64,000 bases of DNA from Mytilus trossulus. Taxonomy: Eukaryota; Mollusca; Bivalvia; Mytilida; Mytilidae. Under the pieces are notes generated by a model, which saw only the letters and a program-made list of their open reading frames with translations, did no database searches and was not told the DNA's origin. The stretch is taken from positions 32,403,578 through 32,467,577 of the forward strand of contig NC_086378.1 in NCBI RefSeq assembly GCF_036588685.1. Reading direction: 5' to 3'. Shown here piece after piece: positions 24,271-37,680 of the stretch (positions are counted from its first letter, which is position 1; the number at the start of each line of letters is the position of its first letter). The position numbers and the translations under genes were made by a program.

Positions 24271-25620
24271 CTAGAGAGTGGATATTCGACCTTGGTATCA
24301 ACAATAAAATGTCATTTTTTTATCGACAATTTGTCTTTGCAACATGTTTTCTTTGTTTGCGAAATGAAAATATAATAAATTAGCTAGTAAAGTTTCATGA
24401 TTGCCATTGTAAATATGTTGGATCAAGAATTTCAATCCAAAATCTATGCATTGATTTTTAACTCTTATTAAAATCTCAACAGAAAAGCCACGCGATCACT
24501 TGAATCGATGCAAATTATATCTAAAAATCAAAAAATATAAGAGCGGTACCCTCAAATATACAAATATTCTACTATATTGATTAAATAAAAGACAAAGTTA
24601 TATACACATCGCAATCGAGATACATGTTAATTGATTATTTAAAGAGATAATATTTGACAGATTGTTCTACTGAAGGGATTTCAATACAGTCGTCACGAAT
24701 ATCAGGCTTTGCATTTTCTTTGCTAGAAAAACGTTTAGTCAACAAAAGCCTCATTGACGCTGGAAAATTTAAAAGTAAAAATAAAGTTGGAATCTACTTG
24801 GCTTTGTTTTACCGATATCCTGAAAGAAAAACTAACTATTTACTTGATACATTCCTTCTGAATTTTTACAGATCCATAGGGGTAACCATGTGACGACGTT
24901 AAACCAATAACAAGGTGATTATCTACTCGCGATGTAATCGTTAACGTTAATATTGTTTGCATAAACATTAATAATTGCGAATAGTACACCCAGACATCGC
25001 GAACATCTTTATTGTCAAACAATATACAACGTTTGAATTGGAATTGAGTTGGGTTTTTGTTCAAGTTGAAAGTATGTGTCATCCTGCAACGTTTTTAAAA
25101 GGGTTGGAAAAGAACATTTGGACAAAGTATTATAAACTTTGCGGATCAATTCAGCCTTTTGATCGAGTTGATGTCTAAAATCAAATGACAAGTTGATATG
25201 ATACTGTCGAAAATAAAGCCACAACGCTTTGCCTGAAAATGAAATGAGACAAACAGACAAGCAACAGTATATAAAACACAACACCAAAACATGTTAATAC
25301 TTAGGCATACAAACCCTATTCAAACACTAAAGGTGATCTCGTGTGCTCCGTAAGGGTAAACAGTTCAACAACTGATTCGCAAAAAATATATTGTTTAAGA
25401 ACTATCTTATATTCTATTATGTGAGGGACTGGTCATTATTGGAGATGCAGATCAATCAAGGTATTACACACATTCTTAATAGATTCAACTTTATCTCAAC
25501 AAAAACCAATCATATTAAATGTCATTGGAATAGTCAACCTTTATAACAAACGTTTTATACTTATTTAGCAATCGGTCTTTCTAATCAAAACATTTGGCCA
25601 GTGGGTCATTAACAAAGCAA
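24271..25620. other. Intergenic sequence, no gene seen
   Basis: Overlapping short frames on both strands between 24654 and 25287 have no recognisable domain. 25240-25370 (ACTAAAGGTGATCTCGTGTG, TGCTCCGTAAGGG) is a fragment of the repeat at 46793-47050. Confidence 0.4.
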
Positions 25621-25624
25621 AAAG

Positions 25625-26000
25625 CGAGAAAATATCGCACCCGGAGTTCAGAGGGTCCTGCCTTGGTACAGGCGCAAACATGCGGCGGGTTTAAACATTT
25701 TTTTGCGATTTCAACTCCCCCGCTCTATACCTCTAGTCAATGTACAATAAAGAAAAAGGCTAATATACATACAGTTGTAAAAATCAGTTCTAAGAAGTCG
25801 GATTCCGCAGTCTCAATAGGTAACAAAAGAAAATAAGAAAAATGACATTGATACATATATTAACAAATAACTACTAGTAGTTACTTACATAACAGTAACA
25901 AAGCTGATTAAGGACTATGTTTTCATCATAGGAAAATCAAACACAATCCCTCCATAAGGGGTTTAGTACCATATCATCAAAAAATATATGATGACAACAA
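25625..26000 (+). repeat. Dispersed repeat family B copy
   Basis: CGCACCCGGAG, GGTACAGGCGCAAACATGCG and ATACCTCTAGTCAATGTA occur in the same order as at 32340-32870, 33065-33500 and 63228-63660. The later part (ACATTGATACATATATTAAC onward) matches 32545-32870. Confidence 0.65.
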
Positions 26001-26121
26001 AACCCGTTTAAACTATCTAATGATAGAAAATTGAGAGGAATAAATAATATTAAAATTAGAACACATGTTGTTTAATTAAAACGATTTTACACAACTGCTA
26101 TCTCCAGATAAACTGTTCAAT

Positions 26122-26343
26122 TACTGTAAACCAACTTATTTTCGCGGATACTTCATTTCGCGTTTTACCCTTTTTTTACCACTTCGCGCCTAATTAATTT
26201 CGCAATTTTCTGATTTATCTGATGAAGTTTAATAAGGAAAGATCCAAGATTCACATATTCGCGACGATTTATATTCTCGTTATTTTTCTACTGGCGAAAG
26301 TCGCGAAAATAAATCGCTCGCGAAAATAAGTTGGTTTACAGTA
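26122..26343. mobile_element. 222-bp MITE, probably Tc1/mariner-derived
   Basis: Perfect 25-bp terminal inverted repeats start TACTGTAAACCAACTTATTT and end in the exact reverse complement. Excluding the outer TA, which could be the target duplication, the element begins CTGTAAACC. The interior has several TTTCGCG/CGCGAAA blocks and no coding frame. Confidence 0.85.
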
Positions 26344-28120
26344 CTTGTTTTTCTCGATGGTATCATCATCTCAGCAGTCAGTACTTCGTTATGATAAAAA
26401 GTTATGATTTCTAACAAATCATTCTTAGATTGTCCGTTTATAGATTTATCAATGGCATCGTTCTCAGGTAAAGTTGGCCTTTTGATTTTATTTAAGGTCC
26501 TGTTTGGTATAACTTATCTTCAACTGTTGCTGTTATTAAAAGTCAATGTATATCAATATTCAACTTTGATCGTTCCTCATGTAAATAAATGCAGAAAGGC
26601 ACTTTAGACGCATAACATTTTTTAGGTGTCGTTTTCAATTTTTTTACTGTGTTTTTCATGTGTTGATAATGAATGATAATACACACAAAATATTTTTCTT
26701 TGAAACGATATAATTACGTTTATTTTTGTTTAAATGTATCGAAATTTAAAAAAAGAAGGATTATGATATCAAAAACCTATTTAATCTTGTCACATGTCCC
26801 AAAACTGTGTATATTTTTACCATGAGTGAAACCCGTACCGTATATAAGGCTATTTCAAAATTGATAAATTTTAACGTATGTAAAAAAATCATTTGTTTCG
26901 AGGTAGACATTTTGCCATGAAATTAATCTTCATAGGCGAATTTTTCAAAATTCATCTAGATGTATTTTACCACGCCGAAAATGGTGAATTATGAACGCAT
27001 CAAACAATTAGCTGTCCAACTTTAGTCCCACACTGCAATCGAAACAGTACTCTAAAAGAACCTGATTTATGGCAGTAAACGTTAGGCAGTCTTAAATTTT
27101 CGACATGCATTGATGACATATATAGTTTTCCTTTATATCCGATCAGAGAAAAGCATAATTAGGATATTGTCGGTTAAGATAGCACAAAAAGCCTACAACA
27201 GAATATAATAGAACATTCGGGTGTATTCCAAAGTATTTTATGAATGTTCGTTTTCTAAAAAAAGTATGAAATTGTAAAAGTTATCTCTAAGAGATTAGAT
27301 CAAATGTTTAAATAAATACAAAAGTAACAGATAAACACTAATTGCATCTTCCTTTTATGTAAAGGAAAAAGCTTTTAAAGGAGAGAACGAGTTGTAGAAT
27401 TTACAGTTTAATCAGATACATGTTTAAACAATTAGTAATATACTAATGACTAGTTAGTACTATATGTTCTTCATAACTGTTATGTCATTACAAGTATAGA
27501 ACAACTAATTCTAGCCCAGTCGGAAGGAACATGCAACATAGTTTAAACACAATGATTCTTACGCATATCTGTATCTTTGTCAGTATGTGAAATATTCAGG
27601 TAGAATTTGGTATCAAACTAAATTATAACAGAAGGGTTCATAATGGCCCTTCATTGCCATGTGGTTCATAACAGAAGTACCTGTTTTTGTTCTATCAATC
27701 TTCCGGGAACAGGTACGCTCTTATATGTTATTCAATGTATGTTGAATTTTCATCACAAGACAGGATAAGTAAAATTAAAATTGAGAATGGAAATGGGGAA
27801 TGTGTCAACCCGACCAAAAAGCATACAGCAGCCGAAGGCCAACAATGGGTCTTCAATCCAGAAACTCCCACAACCGGAGGCGTTCCTTAGATTGCCCCTT
27901 AACAAAAACGTATTCTGGTTCAGTGATAACGGACGTTATACTAAGGTTTAGTTTTGACATGAAATGACTGCCAATTTATTTGAACTTAAGACCCATTAAT
28001 TTGCAGAACTTAACATAGAAAAGCAATGGGGCTTTGAATAAAAAATATAAAATGGAAGCTTGAATAATATACTTATTCTTTGAAATTTACAGAATTAAGT
28101 GAAACGGAATTTGATTCAAA
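26344..28120. other. Sequence upstream of gene copy 2
   Basis: No gene recognised. 27740-27960 is a plus-orientation fragment of family B (GAGAATGGAAATGGGGAATG). A frame at 26404-26607 lacks a domain and is not supported. Confidence 0.4.
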
Positions 28121-28258
28121 ATATCAAAATATATTGTTACGCTATCGTATTCATTCTACACGCTATATCAACATTAAAAGAATATTGATCAATCCATGAT
28201 ATAAGATAAAATGAAGGTGCTGCATCAAGGGAAAGTCAAATTCCTGGAAGTCATAAAG
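28121..28258 (+). promoter_or_regulatory. Conserved promoter/5' leader block of copy 2
   Basis: Same layout as the block at 11357-11495: GTTACGCTATCGTATTC, TTGATCAATCC, a TATA-like GATATAAGATA at 28198-28208, and a donor (CATAAAG|GTGAAA). The acceptor is at 28363-28364, leaving one base before the start ATG. Confidence 0.6.
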
Positions 28259-28365
28259 GTGAAATGAAAAACGTACTTATGTTATATTGTTCATTGTGTT
28301 GTTATTTGTATGGTTATGCTATTATATTATATGATTACTAGTACATTTTGTACTCAATTTTCAGA

Positions 28366-31300
28366 ATGTTCACATACAGCTTTGCCACTGTCACTGTTGC
28401 CTTGGTAGTCTGTGCGTATGGCCATGATTGTACAAAATATAGCCTGACACCGTCAGACCAATCTTTAATTGATATGATGAAGCATTACTTGCATACCTCA
28501 CGGAAAGCTGACTGTCCTGTAACACCTTCACAGTATGGTCAGTACAAATACCTTTGTTGTCGACTTAACGAACTGTCGTCTTTTGTAAATCAATGTGACA
28601 GTAGTTAACCAAATGAATGTTAAAATTGCGTAAATCATTAAAATGACACATTTGGATAACATATACATATTTTTTTTTAATTTGGTTAATTAACGAAAGG
28701 AGTGAGACTAAATGCGTCTAGGGTAAGTGTGTCTTACTATGCATAAATCAGAATCCTGAGAATAGGAAAAATTCAATACATTTCTAATCAGATGACTAAA
28801 CTGGTATGTGAAGACGTAAGATTGTGACAACATTTATTATTTTTCAAATTCATGAAATTGTTTGTGTGATTATAAAACGATATTTTATAAGTAAAACTCA
28901 TTTATTCTATCAATAAAAAAGAGTATTTGGGTGGTTATCTAACTCCTAAATTAAGAGTCCCGTCAACGACTCTATTTGCATAAAAGCATATATGTTAACG
29001 ATAGCCTACTAGCATTATAAACACGTTAATGGAGATGTTTTGTCATTCATCTTTATTATGGGTTTATCTATAATAAAAAAAAAAATATTTACCAAACTAA
29101 TATTTTATGTATATATTTAAGATATTGGTGTGACATATGTCAGATGGGGAAAGAAAACTTGTCCTGGAAATACCGATATTGTTTATGCAGGTATTTATAG
29201 TTATATTTATTAATACTTTTATTATTCATATTATTATTGTAATCAATACTTATATAATTATATTATTATTATCATTCTTCTTCTTTTTCTTCTGCTATTA
29301 TTAGGTTGCTGTCTCTTAAACGATTACAACAAATTTCATAAATGTCATGACACACATAATTTTATTTCCCTAGAGTAGACCTGGTATTCGTTGAAAAAGG
29401 AATGAAAAAGGAAAATAAAACATTGGCTTATGCTTGCTATATCTTTGTCATTGTTATGTATATGCAAATAATCTGAATAATGAGATTTGTAATAAGATAA
29501 TGACTGTACACTTATGCAGGGCAGGCTGGAGGTAACTATTATACTAACAAAGGAGGAGGTTCTAACTACCTCTGTTTACCCAGTGATCCTGAAAATGGAA
29601 AAGAATACTCCTATGCAAATGATGTATTATATGGTGCCGAGTATGAGATAGCTTCCAGCACTAAACCATCTGGTTTATCTTCTACTTTGTCGAATAAAGA
29701 GGTCCCGTGTGCTGTTTGCAGGCGGAAGCAAAAAATGTCTGTTTTAATGATAGCAGGTATGTTTAGTCAACATATTTTTTTATCATTACATATAGAATAA
29801 TATATGGCAAAATCCGTATTGCATGCTGTATCACAACGAGAAACTAATATCATTGCCGAGGGCTAATATTGGTCGAGTGGTGGTAGAGCATGCAATACTG
29901 ATTTTACCATGTATAGATCTGTTTATCATATATTTTTTTACAAAATCAGAGTCGTGATATGTAAGTGAACAACCGTTTCATTTGTAGATGGAAGCCTGGC
30001 AGATTTAAGAAAAAAATACTCTTGTCTTATTACACATAAACGTGTAAATATTCTGTTCTGGACTAATGTTACCACTTTTGTGTATTGTGTATTGATCTGT
30101 AATAATCTAACATTCGAATGCTGGATACATTACTGTTTTACATTATGACGTTTTATTTGACCAAACTCTTACCATTTGTTTAGTTATGTATTAATCTGTT
30201 TATCATATACTTTTAACAAAATCATCATAATATGTAAGGGAACAATCAATAGATTCTAAGGTGGGGTCTGGCAGATTTTAAAAATAAATAGTCTGGTCCC
30301 CATTTAGATTAAAATGTATAATCTTGTCTTATCACACATGAAATATAAATATTCTGGCCCAATAGGCCTATACATTTTTGTATTAATTTACAAAGGTATC
30401 CATTATAAAGAGAAAGAAGTTTTAGCTGTTCTTGTTTTAAGGAATATTCCTAAACAAATATCACTTCGTTCATGAAATTCATAAAAGAAAATTACTCGCT
30501 TTGAATAATGGAATTTCTCTTTTTGAAGACCCACTTTGTAATGATATATCGTAATCTATATCAAAACGGGATAAAAGTTGATGCTGAGGGGGAGGGGCAA
30601 AGAGGTGCAGTTTTGTAGTCATTTTGGGAATGATCAGAAAAAAATAATCTGACAGACCCAGGCGGATTGAACATAAATAATATGGCCACCTTCATGTTTG
30701 AAATAAATATCCTGACCTCATCAAATTTGCTAGCTCAGCTCTCCCTTCCAGCCCCTCAAAACTTTATGATTCTGGACGGTCGTCCACTAACAGAATGCTG
30801 CTTAACCCTTTTTCTGGCTCTTATTTAATTTGGTTATATTTCGTATCATGCCAGGAAATACGGCCACTAGACGTTATATGTCTAAAGAAGTAGGCCTAGG
30901 TCCGGTAAGGACCGATTTTGGCCTCAAATTTCAGTTTCATTTGACGAAAGGTTTTGACAGTTTTTTAAACACGTAAGTGTCTATTTCATATGATTCAATT
31001 AATTTATGGGAAAGATTTTAACTTATTTAGTCATAAAAATCGATCCGATTCAAGCTCAAATATGAAAAATCTACCAAATATGCGAAAAATGTCACTTTTC
31101 AGATGGTTTCTGTCAAAAACGAAAGCGGGCGCATCCGTTTTCATCCTCAATCTTTATATATGTTATGTTTTATCATAAAATACAACTTCCATTTCAATAT
31201 TTTGGATGAACACGAATGCGGCCACTTTCGTTTTACACGGAAACCTTCTTAAATTTTACTAAAATGCTGGAAATGTGAAGATTTCAGCAATTTAGCATGA

Positions 31301-31953
31301 CTTATTGGTGCTTGTACCCAATATATGTGCGTTGTATTGTCAAAAACAGCCCATATATATGTAGCAGAACCATTCTAATATCCAATAAATAAATACAAGT
31401 TTACATTTTAACAATTTTGTAAAACTGCCATATTTTGGGGTTCGAAAAGGGGTCTTACTGGACCTACTCCTTTGACGTTATTCGATATATGACGTCACTC
31501 ATTAGTGACGTAACTTTGGAGACCTAGCAAGGCCTCGAGAAAGGTTGAAAGGTCTTTTATTTGCAAGCGATGCGGTAATGAATAATAAATTGCATAAATA
31601 TATTTCAAGTGAATATAAGTAGGTCTGTTCTCAAAAAAGGTACATCATTCACCAAGATTTATATATTTAGATATTTACGTTTTTATGTTTTGAATTATTT
31701 TCTTATTATTAAAGGAAGGAAGTCATGTTACAAAGGATGGAAATCTGAGTACAGTGGCTTCTTGATGAGTGAAAATATAGGACATAACATTAAAGACTAT
31801 ATATGTGTGGACGGAGAGGCGGAACCATTGGATAATCGATCGTCCGACGAAAATGGTGCTTTATTTTATCCTGTCAGAGCGAAATGTGGTAGTCTGAGAT
31901 GTCCCCCATACAAAGATAATACAGAAGTACTTTGTACCGTTTGTACAAAATAA
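28366..31953 (+). CDS. Short-chain collagen C4-like secreted protein, copy 2 (intact)
   Basis: Exons 28366-28537, 29121-29189, 29520-29756 and 31715-31953 join in one frame of 238 codons; introns are GT..AG, all splitting a codon after its first base. Residues 1-19 form a signal peptide ending AYG|HDC. Residues 20-57 are a short segment with TPSDQSLIDMM and HTSRKADCP. From about residue 58 the protein has the hallmarks of the C-terminal domain of bivalve short-chain collagen C4-like proteins: GVTYVRWGKKTCP, GGGSNYLCLPSDPENG, LYGAEYEI, KEVPCAVCRRK, SCYKGW, SEYSGFLMS, ICVDGEAEPLD, GALFYPVRAKCGSLRCPPY and LCTVCTK. The mature protein has 12 cysteines, fitting a disulfide-rich extracellular fold. 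No Gly-X-Y repeat is present, so the collagen name reflects the C-terminal domain only and the function is unknown. The 28537 donor (G|GTCAGT) is less canonical than in the other copies. This is the cleanest member with promoter, leader and poly-A signal all in place. Confidence 0.9.
29812..29915. repeat. Foldback insertion in intron 3 of copy 2
   Basis: TATATGGCAAAATCCGTATT on the left pairs imperfectly with AATACTGATTTTACCATGTA on the right, and CTGTTTATCATATA follows. The stem resembles that at 12039-12167 but is more decayed. The flank (29930-30060) is repeated at 30195-30360, where CTGTTTATCATATACTT follows TATGTATTAAT without a full hairpin. Confidence 0.65.
30889..31476. mobile_element. 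MITE-like element in intron 3 of copy 2
   Basis: The left end (AGTAGGCCTAGGTCCGGTAA, then GGACC) and right end (GGGTCTTACTGGACCTACT) are imperfect inverted repeats around GTAGGTCC-GTAAG-CC; the left end has a 6-bp CCTAGG duplication. The interior is about 590 bp with no supported protein. Confidence 0.6.
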
Positions 31954-31954
31954 A
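31949..31954 (+). terminator. Polyadenylation signal overlapping the stop codon of copy 2
   Basis: ACAAAATAAAAATG: the TAA at 31951-31953 is inside AATAAA. A T-rich stretch follows within 30 bases. Confidence 0.65.
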
Positions 31955-32194
31955 AATGAAATAATTGAATTTTACTTATTTGATTTGTAAAAGATTTGGA
32001 TGAAGAGTATTCAACAGCACTTGAAGTTAACGTCATATGTTAAAAAAAACTAGCTCCTATGATATCGTGCGATAGTAGTTAGTCCTTCCAGGTTTAATTT
32101 GTTGATATTGAGAATAACAGGAGTGATTGTTATGTTATTCTACATTTTAAAAAAAGTCCTCGGAAAGGCACATCAAGTTGGTTTTTTAATTATT

Positions 32195-32310
32195 GTTTCG
32201 ATTATCGGTGTTGACATGAATATCAATTATATGGTCGTTTTAATAAATTTCCTGTTTACAAAACTTTGCATTTTTCGAAAAGCTAAGCATTTTCTTATGC
32301 TATGATAAAC
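32195..32310 (-). repeat. Fragment of repeat family A
   Basis: TCGGTGTTGACATGAATATC, TAAATTTCCTGTTTACAAAA and TTTTTCGAAAAGCTAAG match the middle of the monomer in minus orientation. It is interrupted by family B sequence that starts near 32300. Confidence 0.65.
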
Positions 32311-32870
32311 TCCGAATTATACACAAGAAACTAATATTAAATTCAGTCGACTATCAAGTCCAGAGGCTCCTGACTTAGGAGAGGCGCAAACATGCAGCGA
32401 GGTTGAGCATGTTTTTGAAATTTCAACCCCCCTATAATCTATCCAATGTAGTAAAAACAAACACACAGCAATTTTCACGGTTAAACTCAGTTAAAGAGAA
32501 GTCCGATTCAGGATAGGTAACAAAAAAAAAACTAAACCAAATGACAATAATACATAAATTTTAAAAGGACTACTAGCAGTTATTCACATGCCAGCGCTAT
32601 TACAGCCGATTTCAGTGAGTGTGTAATGAAAGGTAGAATCCTTGGTGAGCTTGATTGTTATCTGAACCGTAAAGTTATTATTATTTAAGGTAATCTATCC
32701 TCCTTTCGAATTAGTCTAGACTTACAGACATGTAAAATTGTCTATAATCGGACTTGTCTACTCTTAAAGGATGGCAGTTTACCTAACCTGCAATCGACTG
32801 TAAACTGATTGAAAGATTATGTCTTCATCACTCGAATATCAAGCACAATCCCTACCCACTTTTATAACAC
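32300..32870 (+). repeat. Dispersed repeat family B copy
   Basis: Contains TGTACACAAGAAACTAATAT-type sequence, CCAGAGGCTCCTGACTTAGG, a purine-rich middle and ACTACTAGCAGTTATTCACA. The tail (TCTTCATCACTCGAATATCA) matches the end of the copy at 25625-26000. Confidence 0.65.
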
Positions 32871-33064
32871 TTATTTTGACCATGATACCGAATATGATGT
32901 TCTTACTTATTGTTCAGGTCCTGATAAAAATTTAAACATCCAGTGCAAAAAGACGTGTTTCTGTGACAGTTTTCTTGTTTTCAAGGAAGAAATGTTTTTA
33001 TGTGACATTATAAATGTTTAAAAAGCTCAAACCATGTACATTCTGGATAGTGGTCACTCCATAT

Positions 33065-33500
33065 GAAAATTAAAATTAAGAATGGAAATGGGGAATGTAT
33101 CAAAGAGACAACAACCCGACCATAGAAAAACAACAGCAGAAGGTCACCAACAGGTCTTCAATGTAACGAGAAATTCCCGCACCCGGAGGAGTCCTTCAGC
33201 TGACCCCTAAACAAATATGTACTAGTTCAGTGATAATGAACGCCATTCTAAACTCCAAACTGTACACAAGAAACTAAAATTAAAATAAAACAAGACTAAC
33301 AAAGACCAGAGGCTCCTGACTTGGGACAGGCGCAAAAATGCAGCGGGGTTAAACATGTTTATGAGATCTCAACCCTCCCCCTATACCTCTAGCCAGTATA
33401 GAAAAGTAAACGCATAACAATACGTACATTTAAAATTCAATTCAAGAGAAGTCCGAGTCTGATGTCAGAAGTTGTAACCAAAGAAAAATAAACAAAATGA
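33065..33500 (+). repeat. Dispersed repeat family B copy
   Basis: GGAAATGGGGAATGTATCAA, then the CGCACCCGGAGGAGTCCTTC and CTCCTGACTTGGGACAGGCG blocks. Closest match is 63228-63660. Confidence 0.8.
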
Positions 33501-33559
33501 CATGCCAGCACCAGACTTCAATTCACTGTTTCAGTTATATTTATAAATTAACGTTTTAC

Positions 33560-33780
33560 AAAATTTTTGAAGTTTTAAAATGCTAAGGCTTTTTTTACCT
33601 CAGACATAGATTACCTTAGCTGGATTTGGCAAAACTTTTAGGATTTTAGGTTCTCAATGCTCTTCAACTTTGTACTTTATTTAGCCTTTTTAACTTTTTT
33701 TTATTAGAAGGTCACTGGTGAGCCTTTTGTAGACGAAACGCGCGTCTGGCGTCTATACAAAATTTAGTCCTGTTATCTAT
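33560..33780 (-). repeat. Partial copy of repeat family A
   Basis: CTCAATGCTCTTCAACTTTG, then TAGACGAAACGCGCGTCTGG at the end. Only about 60% of the monomer remains. Confidence 0.75.
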
Positions 33781-35901
33781 GACGAGTTTATTCACGCCGT
33801 GAAATTAGTGCACAGGTACAATACATAACTATGGAAAAAACCTGTTCAACTGCTTTACAATGCGAAAAAGAAAGTCGAATTGTGAAGCCCGTCAACAATA
33901 CATCTTTGATCTGAGCATGCAAAATGAAGATTTATTTTGAGAATCCCAGACACTATATTAGTTTTCACTTTTCCCACTAATTCCACGTGTTTTCTAGTGA
34001 TATTAAACTCGTAGTAGCCCATAATGCATTGTAGTTCATTGATTCGATTGGTCAGTTTTTCAATGCCATCTTTGACTTTGTGTTTGGGAAATTACTATGC
34101 AAATATATTCTGTCGTCAGGAAATCTAGAGTTCTCGACCTGTTATATGATCCCCTATAACCATTCAGACAGTATAATAAGCGGTTTGTCATCAAACCAAA
34201 GGTTTTAATAACTTGAGAATGCCTTGCTCGATTTAAATGAAAATTTTACAAAAAGAAAATTTATAAAAGGAAAATTGCATTGCTTTTGGTGTCAATAGGT
34301 CAAGATTATTAGAAAGAATACAGAATACAATTGTGTTTCGAAAAAGTACGAAAAATTTATAACCTGTCCAGATAGTCATTTGATATTTTTTTGCATTATT
34401 GTAATTATCTAACACAAACGGAATCCTACAGGAATATCAGTACGCATTATGATTTTGAAATCAACATATGTCAATGGTCAAGGTCAATGTTACTAAAATA
34501 AAGAGGTTATTTTCGCAAGGCTATCAAAATATGAATTATACAAATGAGCAACAGTAGTACATGTTTATTTGAAACTTACTTGCATTTCGAAACTTGAAAT
34601 ACAAATGTTTCTCATTGAAATTGTAGTTTGTTGATCATGTTTTTTGCAGTATTATGATTTTACTTGGTTGTCATATGTTTTTATAAATTCATTCAGACCA
34701 CAGACTTTTTGCACGCTAGACTCACGCTTCATATACAAAAGACTAATCAGTGACGCTCGAATCAAAAAGGTTAAAAAGGCAAAAAAAGATTCGACGTTGA
34801 CGAGCATTGAAGACTCTATTTTCCAAAAGGTTTTACCATACACAGCTGATGTCATGTATTGCAAACAAAAAAAATACTTGGTATTTCGACAAATTCAGAG
34901 AAATTTTACTTGATTTTAAAAAAAATATTTCAATTTTACTAAATTAAAGTAATCTAAATAAGGCCATCGATCTCATTTTTTCTCGATAAATGATTAATAG
35001 AAGTGCTTTTGTTGAAAAATTACATTAAATTCATATGAAACCGCAAATCTTAAAGATATGATTGATATGTTTTTTTATGACTAAATGAATAGTGTTTTTA
35101 TAAAAGTTATGTACATATACTTTTTCTGAACAAAATTCTTTAATTTGTCCCCATTTTAAAGAAGTTTACTTATTTGATTGGTTGCTTCTAAGAAGCAATT
35201 CGCCGAAATATGGTCCGTATGAAAGTGAACTTAGCGTGACTCCTCTAATAAAAATCCGATGATCTAAATACGTATGGATATGTCTTTGAAAAAAGCTATT
35301 ATCTGATTGTACATGTTATACATGTGCTCAATATCCAAGCTTCTTTGTTGATTGTTAACAATCGGTAAACTACGGTTACAAAACACGTCAATTAATGTCT
35401 CTTCAGTGTATTATTTTTTAATTTGTTTGTTTGATCAGGCGAAATAAAGTCCTCATCTGTGCTTCTTCAACATCAATTGTTTTAATGGGATTCAAAAAAA
35501 AGTCTTTCTTTATTATTAAAATGATGCTGAAAATTTTTAGACATACATTTATTGTCAGGAGTTATTCGAGAGATGCGAGATAGTTTTTTTAATTGTAATA
35601 TAACACAAATAGTGAGAGGTTTTGCGCTATTACACCTGGTTTAGTCCACCATTTCTATACATTTGAAAATACCTTTACCAAGTCAGGAATATGACAGTTG
35701 TTGTCCATTTGTTTGTTGTGTTTTGTCATTTGATTTTGCCATTTGTTTAATATTTTTTGGATTTTAGTTTTTGTTTCGACCTTTTTATTTTTGATAAATG
35801 AGTTTTCTTAGTAGATATTCATGCAATACCTGGTACACCATACTTTATTTTTGTTTGATCTTTTAACTACAACTGCCTACCCTCCTGCAAATATTGAGCT
35901 T
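33781..35901 (+). other. Downstream flank of unit 2 (segmentally duplicated)
   Basis: No gene. 34440-34500 (TCAATGGTCAAGGTCAATGT), 34700-34870 (GCACGCTAGACTCACGCTTC, a diverged family A piece) and 35065-35400 match the flanks of units 1 and 3. 35640-35880 matches parts of family C in minus orientation. Confidence 0.55.
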
Positions 35902-37566
35902 ATATTTGGTTTGTATTTGTATGAGATGAAGTTGATGGCCAGAATCAGTTTTTTTTCAAGAATTTAAAAAGTTTAGAAAATTTAAGAAATGAAAAAAAAG
36001 TGCATATATTATTACCAAAACTAAATTTCGTCTGACACCCACTTTATGCATTTTCTTTCAAGTAAAACTTATTCATTTTTGCTACGAACGATCATCGATG
36101 AAAAATTTCGAGTACATATAGTTACATAGCTCTTATATCAGTATATACATATTTGGCTTTCAAATTTTGGGATTGAACCTTTTTTGAAAAGGGATAATCT
36201 AGAAATTGTCTTGACTCACCAAAAAAAGTATTATTTTTTTTATTATTTATTTGATAAGTTTGCAATTACGTAAGGTTATAGTGTTTTAAGATGTTTAATT
36301 ATTTTCTGCAATAGTCTATGTTCTAGAAAGTTATCATACATTTGTAGTGTCTTCTTCATGTCTTGTAACATGATAACTATTTGACTGATCGTATATATAT
36401 GTAACTTCTTCTCTTGAACTTTGTGAAACGGTTATTATCTGTCTTCAAATGATAGGCGCAGGTTTCTTTTAAGTTGTAAGAAACTTTTCATCAGAGGTGC
36501 CTTAAGTTTGAGCTTTTTATTTTGCTATTTGATAAGGGTCTTTCCGTTTTAAGTCTTTCTTGGAGATCGGTATTTAAGTTATTTTACTTTTTAAGTTCAA
36601 ACCAGTGTGTTAAAACGATTTGGTGGGTGGAAACAACTATAACATTGAATGGTTAATCTATTGCAGTTGAAATTATTATTTTGTATATATTCTATGAAAT
36701 ATGAAAATGTTGATAGTCAGGGTAAATACAAGTGGTGAAGCTGTAAAAGTTTGTTTATTTAAATATTTGTTTACATATATCTGCATATAGAATTCGGAAA
36801 TCAATAAACAATTCTTTGAAATAGCTTATCTTTAATAGAAATACATGTATGTTTTGAAAAACAAAAACAGCTGGTGCATTTAAATCGATATACATTTGAT
36901 CGTATATTCTGGCTATTTACTCATACTTGTGTAGGAATGTTCACGAATTGATTAAAGTGTTATTATTTGCATTGGTATTTTCCGATCAAAGAATTTCATT
37001 CCAAATTTTTAATGTTTTGTATTGATATTTCTTTTTTGAAATATGTTACACATTTTTCAGTTCAATTCCAAGCTAATTGGATCATCATTTTTATTACACT
37101 TCCATTATGGATACATTTGGTATAAGGACTGTAATTATTCTGTAATCGAATATTCTGGTTTCCGCCCATTATCCATGCCGAATTCTTTTCTATTATTTTA
37201 CCATTTTTCTAACATTTGATTAATGTTTTGAACTATCATATGTTATCGTCTTTATTAGATTGGGTGATACCTTTTCCAGTTTTCAATTTAGCCATATGTT
37301 ACTGCAGTTATATTTTCAATTTCAGCTCAAAATAGCTAAGGAGAAACACATCAGATAGTGTCTTAAAAAAGTAGGTCCGGAATGTAGTAATTTTTTTTTT
37401 AATCAGTGGTTTGTTTTTAAAGACAAACAATTTCAATGATTTATTTTTAAATATCAACATGGGATGCTAAGTGATTTTTTAAAACTTTTAATGGTTTCTT
37501 TTTAATATACAGAAAAGAGGCATAATGATGATATTCATCCATATACTATTAGTTACATAGTGACAT

Positions 37567-37680
37567 AGTGACCTAATACGATATATATGGGGCAGTAAAT
37601 TCGATATGGAGTGAGAGCAAAGCTTGAATCCCCATATGGAATTTACTGACCCGGCCCATACATATCGTATTAGGTCACTA
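37567..37680. repeat. Foldback insertion inside the first duplicated copy
   Basis: TAGTGACCTAATACGATATA on the left and TATCGTATTAGGTCACTA on the right are complementary. Inner arms pair around GGGGCAGTAAATTC and GAATTTACTGACCC. A single related half (GTGACCTAATACAATGTATA) lies at 38070-38110. Confidence 0.8.

Noticed and set aside
24654-25287. Several overlapping frames of 67-90 codons on both strands
   Set aside because: No recognised domain or paired splice sites; composition equals the surrounding non-coding DNA.
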